From IMG/VR virus record IMGVR_UViG_3300022752_000145, positions 1 through 41,340 of that record: a DNA stretch of 41,340 nt, one strand, 5' to 3'. This DNA comes from a virus. Shown here one piece after another: positions 1 through 7,261 of the stretch. The notes beneath the pieces are model-generated. The model ran no database searches and was not told where the DNA came from. It was given only the letters and a program-made list of their open reading frames with translations. The stretch's first letter is position 1. Every line of letters begins with the position of its first letter. The position numbers were made by a program, and so were the translations under genes.

Positions 1-1
1 A

Positions 2-538
2 CATAGAATTTTTAGTTTGCCTATTTGGGGCGTAATGTTAAACGATCAAGTATATCAAAGTAAAAATTATTTAGACACTATACTTGATTTAGAAAAAAAT
101 CAACCAAGCCAAAAGAAAAGTAATTTTGGAGGATATCAAACCCACGATAAACTTCATGAAATACCTATCTTTAAAGAATTCGTTGAGGCACTAGAAAATA
201 TTGGAAATAAAATTTCAATTAACTACACACCAGAAAAATTAAAAATAATGGAAATGTGGGGTAATATTAATTATTATAAAGATAGTAATGCTCATCATAT
301 TCATGGCGGAGCAATATCCGGCGTATTTTATTTAGAAACTCCAGAAAATTGCGGTAGATTAATTTTGAACAATCCTGCTGTAAGATCGGATGGTAAATTA
401 TTTAAAAATCTGAACTATCCTATAGATCCAGTTAAATTGGCTTGTATATTTTTCCCCAGCTGGTTAGAACATTATGTAGAACCAAATTTATCCAACCAAA
501 GAAGAACAAGTATAAGTTTTAATCTAGATATAGTATGA
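2..538 (+). CDS. 2OG-Fe(II) oxygenase, 5' end outside window
   Basis: The frame is open to the left edge. The first possible start inside the window is a TTG at 17, but codons upstream of it (H-R-I-F-S) read smoothly into L-P-I-W-G, so the gene most likely begins before base 1. Counting from the TTG, a His cluster (H93, H94, H96) stands in front of SGVFYLETPE, followed by FFPSWLEHYVEP (H152) and RRTSISFN near the end. This is the pattern of the phage and marine bacterial putative 2OG-Fe(II) oxygenase family (TIGR02466/PF13759 type), which folds as a jelly roll and uses iron and 2-oxoglutarate to hydroxylate an unknown substrate. Its stop overlaps the next start by 4 nt (ATGA). Family call is fairly sure; substrate is unknown. 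Confidence 0.75.
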   Translation, partial: HRIFSLPIWGVMLNDQVYQSKNYLDTILDLEKNQPSQKKSNFGGYQTHDKLHEIPIFKEFVEALENIGNKISINYTPEKLKIMEMWGNINYYKDSNAHHIHGGAISGVFYLETPENCGRLILNNPAVRSDGKLFKNLNYPIDPVKLACIFFPSWLEHYVEPNLSNQRRTSISFNLDIV

Positions 539-1236
539 GAAAATTAGTTGCTACAATGTCGTTAAATAATTGGGAACCTGAGATTACATCACTCACGTTT
601 CCTTTAATGAAATACTATGCTAAAAAAATAGGAGCTGATTTTTTACATATTAATAATAGAAAATTTCCAAATGATCCTATCGGGTATGAAAGATTTCAAT
701 TATATGATTATGTAGATAAATATGATTGGATAGTTCAATTGGATGCAGATTTATTATTGCACCCGGATACACCAGATGTTACTTGTCTTGTAGATAAGGA
801 TACTATTCTAACATCTATACCAGATCATGCTGGTAAAAGATTTATACTTGATGATTACTTTCACAGAGATGGACGATATATTTCAGTACCAGGATTTTTC
901 ACAGTTACTTCAAACTGGATGAAGGATTTTTGGAGATTACCTGAAGATTTAACATCTAATGAAGCAATTAAAAGAGTAACGCCCTGTGTTCATGAGTGGC
1001 GTGATAGATATGTGAATGGAGAACATTTGGTAATAGATTATATTTGGAGTAGAAATGTAGCAAAGTATGGGCTAAAGATGGAGTATTTTCAAAATATTTT
1101 TAAAGATCCACTATCGCCTATTCAAGATTATGTAATGCACAATTCTTTTTTGCCCTTAGATCATAAAAGACAACATATTAAAGATGTGGTACACAAGCAT
1201 TGGAAATTAAAAATTGGTGTTCCTCCCTTATTATAG
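535..1236 (+). CDS. GT-A type glycosyltransferase-like protein
   Basis: A 233-aa protein that starts in the ATGA overlap with the preceding oxygenase. The N-terminal part has alternating hydrophobic strands, then YDWIVQLDADLLLHPD around residues 63-77. D70-A71-D72 is a DxD metal/nucleotide-sugar motif in the expected place for a GT-A fold, resembling GT8/GT34-like enzymes. No signal peptide or membrane segment is seen. The acceptor is unknown; a virion protein, host surface glycan or nucleic acid are all possible. It sits in a cotranslated group with oxygenases, which suggests sequential modification of one target, but this is inference. Confidence 0.6.
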   Translation: MRKLVATMSLNNWEPEITSLTFPLMKYYAKKIGADFLHINNRKFPNDPIGYERFQLYDYVDKYDWIVQLDADLLLHPDTPDVTCLVDKDTILTSIPDHAGKRFILDDYFHRDGRYISVPGFFTVTSNWMKDFWRLPEDLTSNEAIKRVTPCVHEWRDRYVNGEHLVIDYIWSRNVAKYGLKMEYFQNIFKDPLSPIQDYVMHNSFLPLDHKRQHIKDVVHKHWKLKIGVPPLL

Positions 1237-1244
1237 GAAAATAA

Positions 1245-2561
1245 ATGAACAAAACAATAGAGTATTTCGAAAAAAATGGTTATGTAGTGTTAAAAGATGC
1301 CCTAAGTAAAGAAGAATGTACAAATTTGACCAACTATATGTTTGATCTTTACAATAAAGGTGAAACTGTAAAGGATTCTCAGTGTCCTTTATCTGATGCC
1401 ATCTATGGTGCCCCGTTATTTGACCAACTGTTACAAAAATTTGCTAAACCAATTGGCGATGCTGTGGGTAAAACATTATTACCGACTTATACTTATTCAA
1501 GAATTTATAGACCCGGTGAAATATTGAAACGACACAAGGACAGACCTTCTTGTGAAATTAGTGCAACTATGACACTTGGGTATGATTCTAAACCTATTTG
1601 GCCTATTATCTTTGATGAAAATAAGGAAGTATCAGTAGATTTAGATGTAGGTGAAATTGCCATTTACAAAGGGTGTGATATAGTACATTGGAGGGACGCT
1701 TTTAAAGGACAATGGCACGTACAAGTATTTTTACATTACGTAGACGCAAATGGACCTCACAAAAATCACTTCAGAGACGGTAGAGAAACTTTCGGCACAA
1801 AAAAAATTGATGGTATAAAACCAACTCCAGACGGTCCAAACAAATCATTAGATAAACCAATGCTGATGCAAAATGATATACCCAATAAAATCGTTCATTT
1901 AAATGAATTTACTAATGTGGTAATCAACAAACCTAACTTTGAAGGTGTAATGATACCGAATAGTGATTTAAATTTTCCCGGTTATCATTGTATTGATAAA
2001 TATTTTTTACCTGAATTGAGATTTACTAGCGAAGAATGTGATAGAATTGTCTCGATTTCAAAATCTCATTATCCTTCTACTGCATCTGTAGGTGGCGATA
2101 TTTCTAATTCTAAACTTGACAAAAATACTAGATCAGCAAAAATTTATAATATAGAAAATAATTTAGAAAATAAATGGATTTTTGAAAAAGTAGCCAATGT
2201 TGTAAGCATAATGAATAAAATACATTTCAATTATGAAATTTTAGGTATCACTCATTCGCTTCAACTTATAGAATATGACAGTAATTACCCTGTACCTGGA
2301 CACTATAATTGGCATATAGATGCTGGTAAGGGCCAACCTTCCACAAGAAAAATATCATTTACTGCACAATTAACTGATCCTGCAGAATATGAAGGATGTG
2401 AACTTATTATAAATAATTTAGGGCATGAGATTATAGGTACAAAAGAAAAAGGGTCAATACATTTATTTCCCAGCTTTTTATTACACAAGGTGACACCTAT
2501 TACAAAGGGGATTAGATACGCATTGGTCATTTGGATACACGGTTCAGAAAAATTCAGATAA
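1245..2561 (+). CDS. Two-domain 2OG-Fe(II) oxygenase
   Basis: The 438-aa product contains two separate oxygenase-like domains. The N-terminal half (about 1-175) has H97-x-D99 and a distal H148 followed by R150. The C-terminal half (about 240-438) has a clear prolyl-4-hydroxylase-like set: H357-x-D359 in NWHIDAG, H414 in LLHKVTP, and R424 as the 2-oxoglutarate-binding residue. Each domain on its own matches the length of a phage oxygenase, so this is a tandem fusion. AGGAAAA lies just upstream of the ATG. Both metal triads look intact. The substrate is unknown; nearby glycosyltransferase and methyltransferase genes suggest modification of a polymer or protein. Confidence 0.75.
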   Translation: MNKTIEYFEKNGYVVLKDALSKEECTNLTNYMFDLYNKGETVKDSQCPLSDAIYGAPLFDQLLQKFAKPIGDAVGKTLLPTYTYSRIYRPGEILKRHKDRPSCEISATMTLGYDSKPIWPIIFDENKEVSVDLDVGEIAIYKGCDIVHWRDAFKGQWHVQVFLHYVDANGPHKNHFRDGRETFGTKKIDGIKPTPDGPNKSLDKPMLMQNDIPNKIVHLNEFTNVVINKPNFEGVMIPNSDLNFPGYHCIDKYFLPELRFTSEECDRIVSISKSHYPSTASVGGDISNSKLDKNTRSAKIYNIENNLENKWIFEKVANVVSIMNKIHFNYEILGITHSLQLIEYDSNYPVPGHYNWHIDAGKGQPSTRKISFTAQLTDPAEYEGCELIINNLGHEIIGTKEKGSIHLFPSFLLHKVTPITKGIRYALVIWIHGSEKFR

Positions 2562-2571
2562 GGAGATTTAC

Positions 2572-2934
2572 ATGGCAGTAGTAGAATATATGTTTGTTGT
2601 TGACGATATGGGCAAACGACAAATACCAGGATATATTAGAGATAGAGGACATTGGTTCAATGAAAGTGATTTTACTTTTATTGGCTGGGTTAAGGAGGGA
2701 AGAGATTTTTGGATTCCTGACACTTTAGTTGTTTTAACTAAAGAACAATTCGTGCAAAGGACTTTAGATATGCACGCTGTTAGACCTATGATGAAACCAA
2801 ATACAGATAATTCGGAAGCAGGATTGGAAAATCAAATCCAAATGACTAATGAAGAAGTAGCAGCAGTAGCGGGTCAATGGTATGATAATTTTACTGCGGA
2901 AAATCTTGCAAAGGATCCTGAAACTGCTGTATGA
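2572..2934 (+). CDS. Hypothetical protein, 120 aa
   Basis: I do not recognise this protein. It has a strong ribosome-binding site (AAGGAGATTTAC before ATG). The N-terminal 60 residues are beta-rich and aromatic (GKRQIPGYIRDRGHWFNESD, then TFIGWVKEGRDFWIPDT). The C-terminal third is acidic and low in complexity. No catalytic motif, membrane segment or signal peptide is visible. Its stop overlaps the next start (ATGA), so it is translationally coupled to the methyltransferase. A small virion-associated or adaptor role is possible but unsupported. Confidence 0.6.
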   Translation: MAVVEYMFVVDDMGKRQIPGYIRDRGHWFNESDFTFIGWVKEGRDFWIPDTLVVLTKEQFVQRTLDMHAVRPMMKPNTDNSEAGLENQIQMTNEEVAAVAGQWYDNFTAENLAKDPETAV

Positions 2935-3674
2935 ACAAATATGAGAAGTTTTCTAAATTAAAAGAATTTACAGATAATATAGGAACAATTTACGGGACAG
3001 AAGATTTTTCTATTTATTTGTATTCCATAGTAAAAATGACTAGGCCAAAAACCGTATTAGAATTAGGTACGGGTTTTGGCACAACTGCCTTATGGGCAGC
3101 TCTTGCTTTACAAGAAAATAATTTAGGCATTCTACACACTATAGACGATGGTAGTGAGTGGGAGGTACTTAAACAAGCTAAACATCTTTTTAAAGATTTT
3201 CATTCTGACGATTATAAAACCTATATATCAAATATAGTAAATTATTTTGAGTTAAAAGATCAAATTTCTTTTTATAATCAAAAAATTCAAAAAATAAATT
3301 ATCTCAATAACATAGACATTTTATTTTCTGATTTTTCTCATAGTACTTATTCAGTTATTAAACTTTTAGCAGACTATTTACCGTCTATGTCTGAAAATTC
3401 TCATATTTTTATAGACTCAGCATCTACATACTACACTTCCTATCTGACACTTGAAACTATAATAGAATTACTAAATAATAATAAAATACCAAAAACATTA
3501 TTAGAAATGTTAGATCCGCTTGAAGAATCAAAATTTAAAAATTTAATTTCTTCTTCTAGATTTGAATTAAGTCATCTAATTGAAAATAAAAATAGAAATC
3601 AAAATAGTACTGCTAGCATAAAAATTAGTCCTATAGATGTTATGCCACAACCAAGAATTAATATAAGGTTTTAA
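2931..3674 (+). CDS. Class I SAM-dependent methyltransferase-like protein
   Basis: The 247-aa protein carries the Rossmann-fold SAM-binding motif I as VLELGTGFGTTALWAA (residues 42-57), followed by an acidic residue after strand 2 (HTIDDGSEW). A motif-IV-like IDILFSDFSHSTYS lies further on. The layout resembles the O-methyltransferase family that includes sugar and lipid modifying enzymes. It begins at the ATGA overlap with the previous gene and ends 1 nt before the next ATG. Several Asn/Lys-rich stretches reflect the AT bias. The acceptor is unknown. Confidence 0.6.
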   Translation: MNKYEKFSKLKEFTDNIGTIYGTEDFSIYLYSIVKMTRPKTVLELGTGFGTTALWAALALQENNLGILHTIDDGSEWEVLKQAKHLFKDFHSDDYKTYISNIVNYFELKDQISFYNQKIQKINYLNNIDILFSDFSHSTYSVIKLLADYLPSMSENSHIFIDSASTYYTSYLTLETIIELLNNNKIPKTLLEMLDPLEESKFKNLISSSRFELSHLIENKNRNQNSTASIKISPIDVMPQPRINIRF

Positions 3675-3675
3675 T

Positions 3676-4212
3676 ATGTTTTTTAAAGTGATAGATAATG
3701 TTATCTCTGATAGATATTCATTATTTTTATTTGATAAAATTTTAAAATTAAAATGGTCGTTCGTTCCTAATTTATCTCATAGTAATAGAAACGATACTGA
3801 TTACGCAGGGTTTTCATACAATTTTTACAATGGTAGTATTATAACAGGTGGTGCAAGTACAGTAGAACCAGAATATAATTATCTCATTCCTATGTTATTG
3901 GAAGCATTTGATAAATTTGAGCTTAACACAAACTTAGATAATATATTTAGATGTAGAGCCAGATTAACTATTCAAAAAGAAAAAGAAATAATCGAATCAG
4001 CTCATATAGATTATACAATACCCCATCTTGTACTTTTATACTATATAAATAATACTGATGGTGACACAGTATTTTTTGATAATGATAAAATTGTTGAAAG
4101 AATACAACCAAAAAGAGGCAGATGCTTGCTTTTCGACGGATCAATAGTGCATTCTTCGTCCTCATCAACACTTTCACCTAGAATAGTATTAAATACAAAT
4201 ATTTTAACATAG
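3676..4212 (+). CDS. 2OG-Fe(II) oxygenase
   Basis: A 178-aa single-domain dioxygenase. The iron ligands are H110-x-D112 (ESAHIDYT) and H159 (SIVHSSS), and R169 (LSPRIVL) is the likely 2-oxoglutarate anchor. The segment LYYINNTDGDTVFF between them is typical of the double-stranded beta-helix core of prolyl-hydroxylase-like phage enzymes. The start follows TAAGGTTTTAAT. It ends with TAG, 11 nt before the next gene. It is the last of three oxygenase genes in this block; the substrate is not known. Confidence 0.75.
   Translation: MFFKVIDNVISDRYSLFLFDKILKLKWSFVPNLSHSNRNDTDYAGFSYNFYNGSIITGGASTVEPEYNYLIPMLLEAFDKFELNTNLDNIFRCRARLTIQKEKEIIESAHIDYTIPHLVLLYYINNTDGDTVFFDNDKIVERIQPKRGRCLLFDGSIVHSSSSSTLSPRIVLNTNILT
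4044..4051 (+). promoter_or_regulatory. Possible T4-type late promoter box inside the oxygenase gene
   Basis: An exact TATAAATA lies within the coding sequence (reading YYINN), 173 nt upstream of the next start. It matches the gp55 late box seen before several structural genes. However, the codons TAT ATA AAT are common in such an AT-rich genome, so chance is a real alternative. Confidence 0.25.
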
Positions 4213-4223
4213 TTGGAGATATT

Positions 4224-5210
4224 ATGACTGAAGAAAATAAATTACCTATTTCTAAAACAGATATTGCTATTTTTGAAGAAATTCGTAGGGATTTAGTTTT
4301 AAATAAAAATGATGTTAAGGTTCCAATGAGTATGGTCTTCGGCAGAGGTACTACTGGCGGAAATATTCAAAGTTTCGGAGGTAATTCTCTTGCTGTAAAT
4401 ACGCAAAAGGTAGATTACGCCTTGGCCAATATGGATGAACTACAAACTATTTGGAATCATAGTCATACACAATGGATGTGGAAACATCTCAATTTGAGTT
4501 GGCATGCTCCTATTAAAAATATGAGACAAATTGCTGCAGAAATTTCTCGCAAAAAAGGAGCATTGAATGAGGCAAAATGGCGTCAAGTTGAAACAGAAGT
4601 AAAAATTAGAAAAATAGAAGATGAGTTAGAAAAAGGGTTGCAGGATGGTAGTTTAGATTACTGGAGAGAGGTTGATCTTAAAGTTAAACTAGCTAAGTAT
4701 AAAGAAAATGTTTCAGAAAGCATTGTGATAATTGAAGGTGCTATGAAGGATGTACTAGTTTTAAATGAATTATATGAGCAGTTAAAAGAAAAAGTATCTG
4801 GATTTTCTGAGGCAGATGTTGAAAAAGAAGAAACAAAGAGTCATCTAAAACGTGCATTGGTGCAGAGTATTAGAGACGTAAGAATGTCTGGTCATATTAC
4901 TAAAGCAGAACAAGAATATATTGAACAGATTGGTATCAATCCAATGAAATTGCAAGCAGTATTGAGAGCATATGTGGATAGTGAATCTAGGCAGGATTCT
5001 TGGGATGTGGGTGGTCTTTATTCTTTTGTAGATGAGCTAACTGATGAACTTGTAGAAACATGCAAAGTAGATGAGAAAAGAATGGCACTACAAGGATTCA
5101 AAACAGATGTACTAGAGGAATTTGCGCAATCTACAAAATTGGCTTTATTACCTAACCAAAAAGAGAGTGACAATGGAACTAATACTAGCGAAGAAAATCC
5201 TAGAACTTGA
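4224..5210 (+). CDS. Hypothetical helical protein upstream of adhesin genes
   Basis: A 328-aa protein starting after GTTGGAGATATT. The N-terminal ~65 residues contain a Gly/Ser/Asn-rich stretch (FGRGTTGGNIQSFGGN). A Trp/His-rich patch follows (TIWNHSHTQWMWKHLNLSWH, about 77-96). From there to about 280 the sequence is strongly helical with heptad-like Lys/Glu patterns (for example KIRKIEDELEKG), suggesting a coiled coil. No enzyme motif is seen. Its position directly before the repeat adhesins and tail-fibre genes suggests a virion, tail or assembly (chaperone) role, but I do not recognise the family. Confidence 0.55.
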   Translation: MTEENKLPISKTDIAIFEEIRRDLVLNKNDVKVPMSMVFGRGTTGGNIQSFGGNSLAVNTQKVDYALANMDELQTIWNHSHTQWMWKHLNLSWHAPIKNMRQIAAEISRKKGALNEAKWRQVETEVKIRKIEDELEKGLQDGSLDYWREVDLKVKLAKYKENVSESIVIIEGAMKDVLVLNELYEQLKEKVSGFSEADVEKEETKSHLKRALVQSIRDVRMSGHITKAEQEYIEQIGINPMKLQAVLRAYVDSESRQDSWDVGGLYSFVDELTDELVETCKVDEKRMALQGFKTDVLEEFAQSTKLALLPNQKESDNGTNTSEENPRT

Positions 5211-5301
5211 TTTAATGGAATTAGTAGAAATTCTCAGGCAAATGCAAATTGAAGATAGAGAAGCCTATAAATTATTAAAAGAAAAAATAGAAGATCTATA
5301 A
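5173..5301 (+). CDS. Small coiled-coil protein, 42 aa
   Basis: An ATG at 5173 opens a 42-codon frame rich in Leu, Glu, Lys and Ile (MELILAKKILELDLMELVEI...), predicted as one amphipathic helix. It overlaps the 3' end of the preceding gene by 38 nt, and its TAA (5299-5301) directly abuts the ATG of the first kelch-repeat gene. This tight packing and a GAGAG-like sequence upstream support translation. It may couple translation to the adhesin gene or act as a small trimerisation or chaperone helix. A similar small coil gene sits at 10131. Confidence 0.5.
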   Translation: MELILAKKILELDLMELVEILRQMQIEDREAYKLLKEKIEDL

Positions 5302-6276
5302 ATGGCAATTCGTATCAAAAAAGATAGAATTGAATTTATTTTAGGATCTAATACTTATTCTTTAGTTGAAACTACTGATGGCGCAGTTTTTGATGGTACA
5401 TTGTACACTTCTAATATTATACAAGATGCTTTTCAAGGCTCAGTAAGTGGTTATACTAGTGGAGGATATGCCCCACCTGCTGCCCTTAATACTATAGATA
5501 AATTTCCATTTGCAACTAATGCTAATGCTACAGATGTTGGTGATTTAACAGCAGCTAGACGATCCGCAGCAGGACAATCATCTTTCGTTAGTGGATATAC
5601 TAGTGGAGGACCAAGTTCTAATGTTATTGACAAATTCCCATTCGCATCAGATGCTAATGCTACTGATGTTGGTGATTTGACACAAGGTAGAAATTTACCA
5701 GCAGGACAATCTTCAACTGTTAGCGGATATACTAGTGGAGGATATTCTTCTGGTTGTGTTAACACAATAGATAAATTTTCATTTGCATCCGATGCAAATG
5801 CTACGGATGTTGGCGATTTGACACAAATTAGATTTGCTCCATCAGGGCAATCATCGACTGATAGCGGATATACTAGCGGAGGATTTTATATTACTAATGT
5901 CATCGACAAATTCCCATTTGCATCTAATGCCAATGCTACTGATGTTGGTGATTTGACACAAAGTAGAGGTTATCTAGCAGGACAATCATCACTCGTAAGC
6001 GGATATGCTAGTGGAGGTTATTCCTATCCTTTCAGAAACACAATAGACAAATTCCCATTTGCGACAAATGCCAATGCTACTGATGTAGGTGATTTGACAA
6101 CCGTTAGAATGTGCAATACAGGGCAATCTTCTACCGCTAGTGGTTATTCTAGTGGAGGTGCAACACCTACTGTTACCAATACAATAGACAAATTTCCTTT
6201 TGCATCCGATGCCAATGCTTCTGATGTTGGCGATTTAACGGTAAGTAGATCAGGCTCAGCAGGACAACAGGTATAA
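5302..6276 (+). CDS. Kelch-like repeat protein 1 (putative tail adhesin)
   Basis: The 324-aa product has a unique 48-residue N-terminal segment (IRIKKDRIEF..., ending FQGSV) and then six tandem repeats of 44-48 residues, starting at S49 and running to the last residue. Each repeat reads SGYxSGG, a variable stretch, NTIDKFPFA, NANATDVGDLT, a second variable stretch around an Arg, and GQSS. The Gly-Gly pair and the GDLTxxR block at this spacing resemble a kelch beta-propeller blade, although the usual Trp is absent; six units fit a six-bladed propeller. The last unit ends GQQV. The gene lies between a helical protein and tail-fibre genes, so host recognition or decoration of the fibre is the best inference. 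Two close paralogues follow. Confidence 0.7.
   Translation: MAIRIKKDRIEFILGSNTYSLVETTDGAVFDGTLYTSNIIQDAFQGSVSGYTSGGYAPPAALNTIDKFPFATNANATDVGDLTAARRSAAGQSSFVSGYTSGGPSSNVIDKFPFASDANATDVGDLTQGRNLPAGQSSTVSGYTSGGYSSGCVNTIDKFSFASDANATDVGDLTQIRFAPSGQSSTDSGYTSGGFYITNVIDKFPFASNANATDVGDLTQSRGYLAGQSSLVSGYASGGYSYPFRNTIDKFPFATNANATDVGDLTTVRMCNTGQSSTASGYSSGGATPTVTNTIDKFPFASDANASDVGDLTVSRSGSAGQQV
5446..6273 (+). repeat. Six tandem ~135-144-nt coding repeats (gene 1)
   Basis: Six in-frame units encode the SGY...GQSS blades. Units differ in length by whole codons in the segment after SGG (3-8 residues) while the core is nearly constant. Confidence 0.85.
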
Positions 6277-6278
6277 AA

Positions 6279-7259
6279 ATGCCAATAGATATTTATTCTA
6301 GTAATATTTGTTTTGGTTCTTTCGCACTGAACATTGTTCAGGGTGGGTTGTGTGTTGCTGGAGCTAATGCTATTTTTAGAGCAGCCAGAGTAGCTTCTTC
6401 TCCTACAGCATTTGGTTCAGTAAGTGGTTATTCTAGTGGAGGTAATGCCCCACCTTTTTCTAATACTATAGACAAATTTCCATTTGCAACGAATGCTAAT
6501 GCTACTGATGTTGGTGATTTAACACAAAGTAGAAATCAATCTGCAGGGCAATCATCGACTGTTAGTGGTTATACTAGTGGAGGATCAACCCCACCTCAAG
6601 TTAATACAATTGATAAATTCCCATTTGCATCTAATGCCAATGCTACTGATGTCGGTGATTTAACGCAAAGTAGACAAGGACCCGCAGGACAATCATCGAC
6701 TGTAAGTGGTTATTCTAGTGGAGGTAATGCCCCACCTTTTTCTAATACTATAGACAAATTTCCATTTGCATCTGATGCTAATGCTACTGATGTTGGTGAT
6801 TTGACACAGGCCAGAGGTGATCCAGCAGGACAATCATCGACTGTAAGTGGATATACTAGTTCAGGATTTGTTCCACCTTTTTTTAATACTATAGACAAAT
6901 TCCCATTTGCAACTAATGCTAGTGCTACTGATGTCGGTGATTTGACACAAGCTAGAAGCGCTCCAGCAGGACAATCATCAATTGTAAGTGGTTATACTAG
7001 TGGTGGATCTGCCCCACCTTTTGTTAACACCATAGATAAATTTCCATTTGCATCTGATGCTAATGCTACTGATGTTGGTGATCTAACGCAAACTAGACAA
7101 TACTCCGCAGGACAATCATCAACTGTAAGTGGTTATTCTAGTGGAGGAAATCCTATTTCTAATGTGATAGACAAATTTCCATTTGCATCAGATGCTAATG
7201 CTACTGATGTTGGTGATTTGACACAAGGTAGATATGGCCCAGCAGGACAACAGGTATAA
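6279..7259 (+). CDS. Kelch-like repeat protein 2 (putative tail adhesin)
   Basis: A 326-aa paralogue with a different 48-residue N-terminus (MPIDIYSSNICFGSF..., ending TAFGSV) and six repeats of the same blade type from S49. Variable loops follow an xPPF theme here (NAPPFS, STPPQV, FVPPFF, SAPPFV). Blades 1 and 3 share a 69-nt identical DNA segment, so this copy has been homogenised recently. The start is 2 nt after the upstream stop, and the junction CAGGTATAAAAATGCCAAT is repeated exactly before the third gene. Any ribosome-binding signal must lie in the last repeat of the preceding gene, so translational coupling is likely. No secretion signal is seen, which fits a virion protein. Confidence 0.7.
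   Translation: MPIDIYSSNICFGSFALNIVQGGLCVAGANAIFRAARVASSPTAFGSVSGYSSGGNAPPFSNTIDKFPFATNANATDVGDLTQSRNQSAGQSSTVSGYTSGGSTPPQVNTIDKFPFASNANATDVGDLTQSRQGPAGQSSTVSGYSSGGNAPPFSNTIDKFPFASDANATDVGDLTQARGDPAGQSSTVSGYTSSGFVPPFFNTIDKFPFATNASATDVGDLTQARSAPAGQSSIVSGYTSGGSAPPFVNTIDKFPFASDANATDVGDLTQTRQYSAGQSSTVSGYSSGGNPISNVIDKFPFASDANATDVGDLTQGRYGPAGQQV
6423..7256 (+). repeat. Six tandem coding repeats (gene 2)
   Basis: Six in-frame blade units encode residues 49-326. The segments 6420-6488 and 6702-6770 are identical over 69 nt and are 282 nt apart, which is exactly two repeat units. Confidence 0.85.
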
Positions 7260-7261
7260 AA

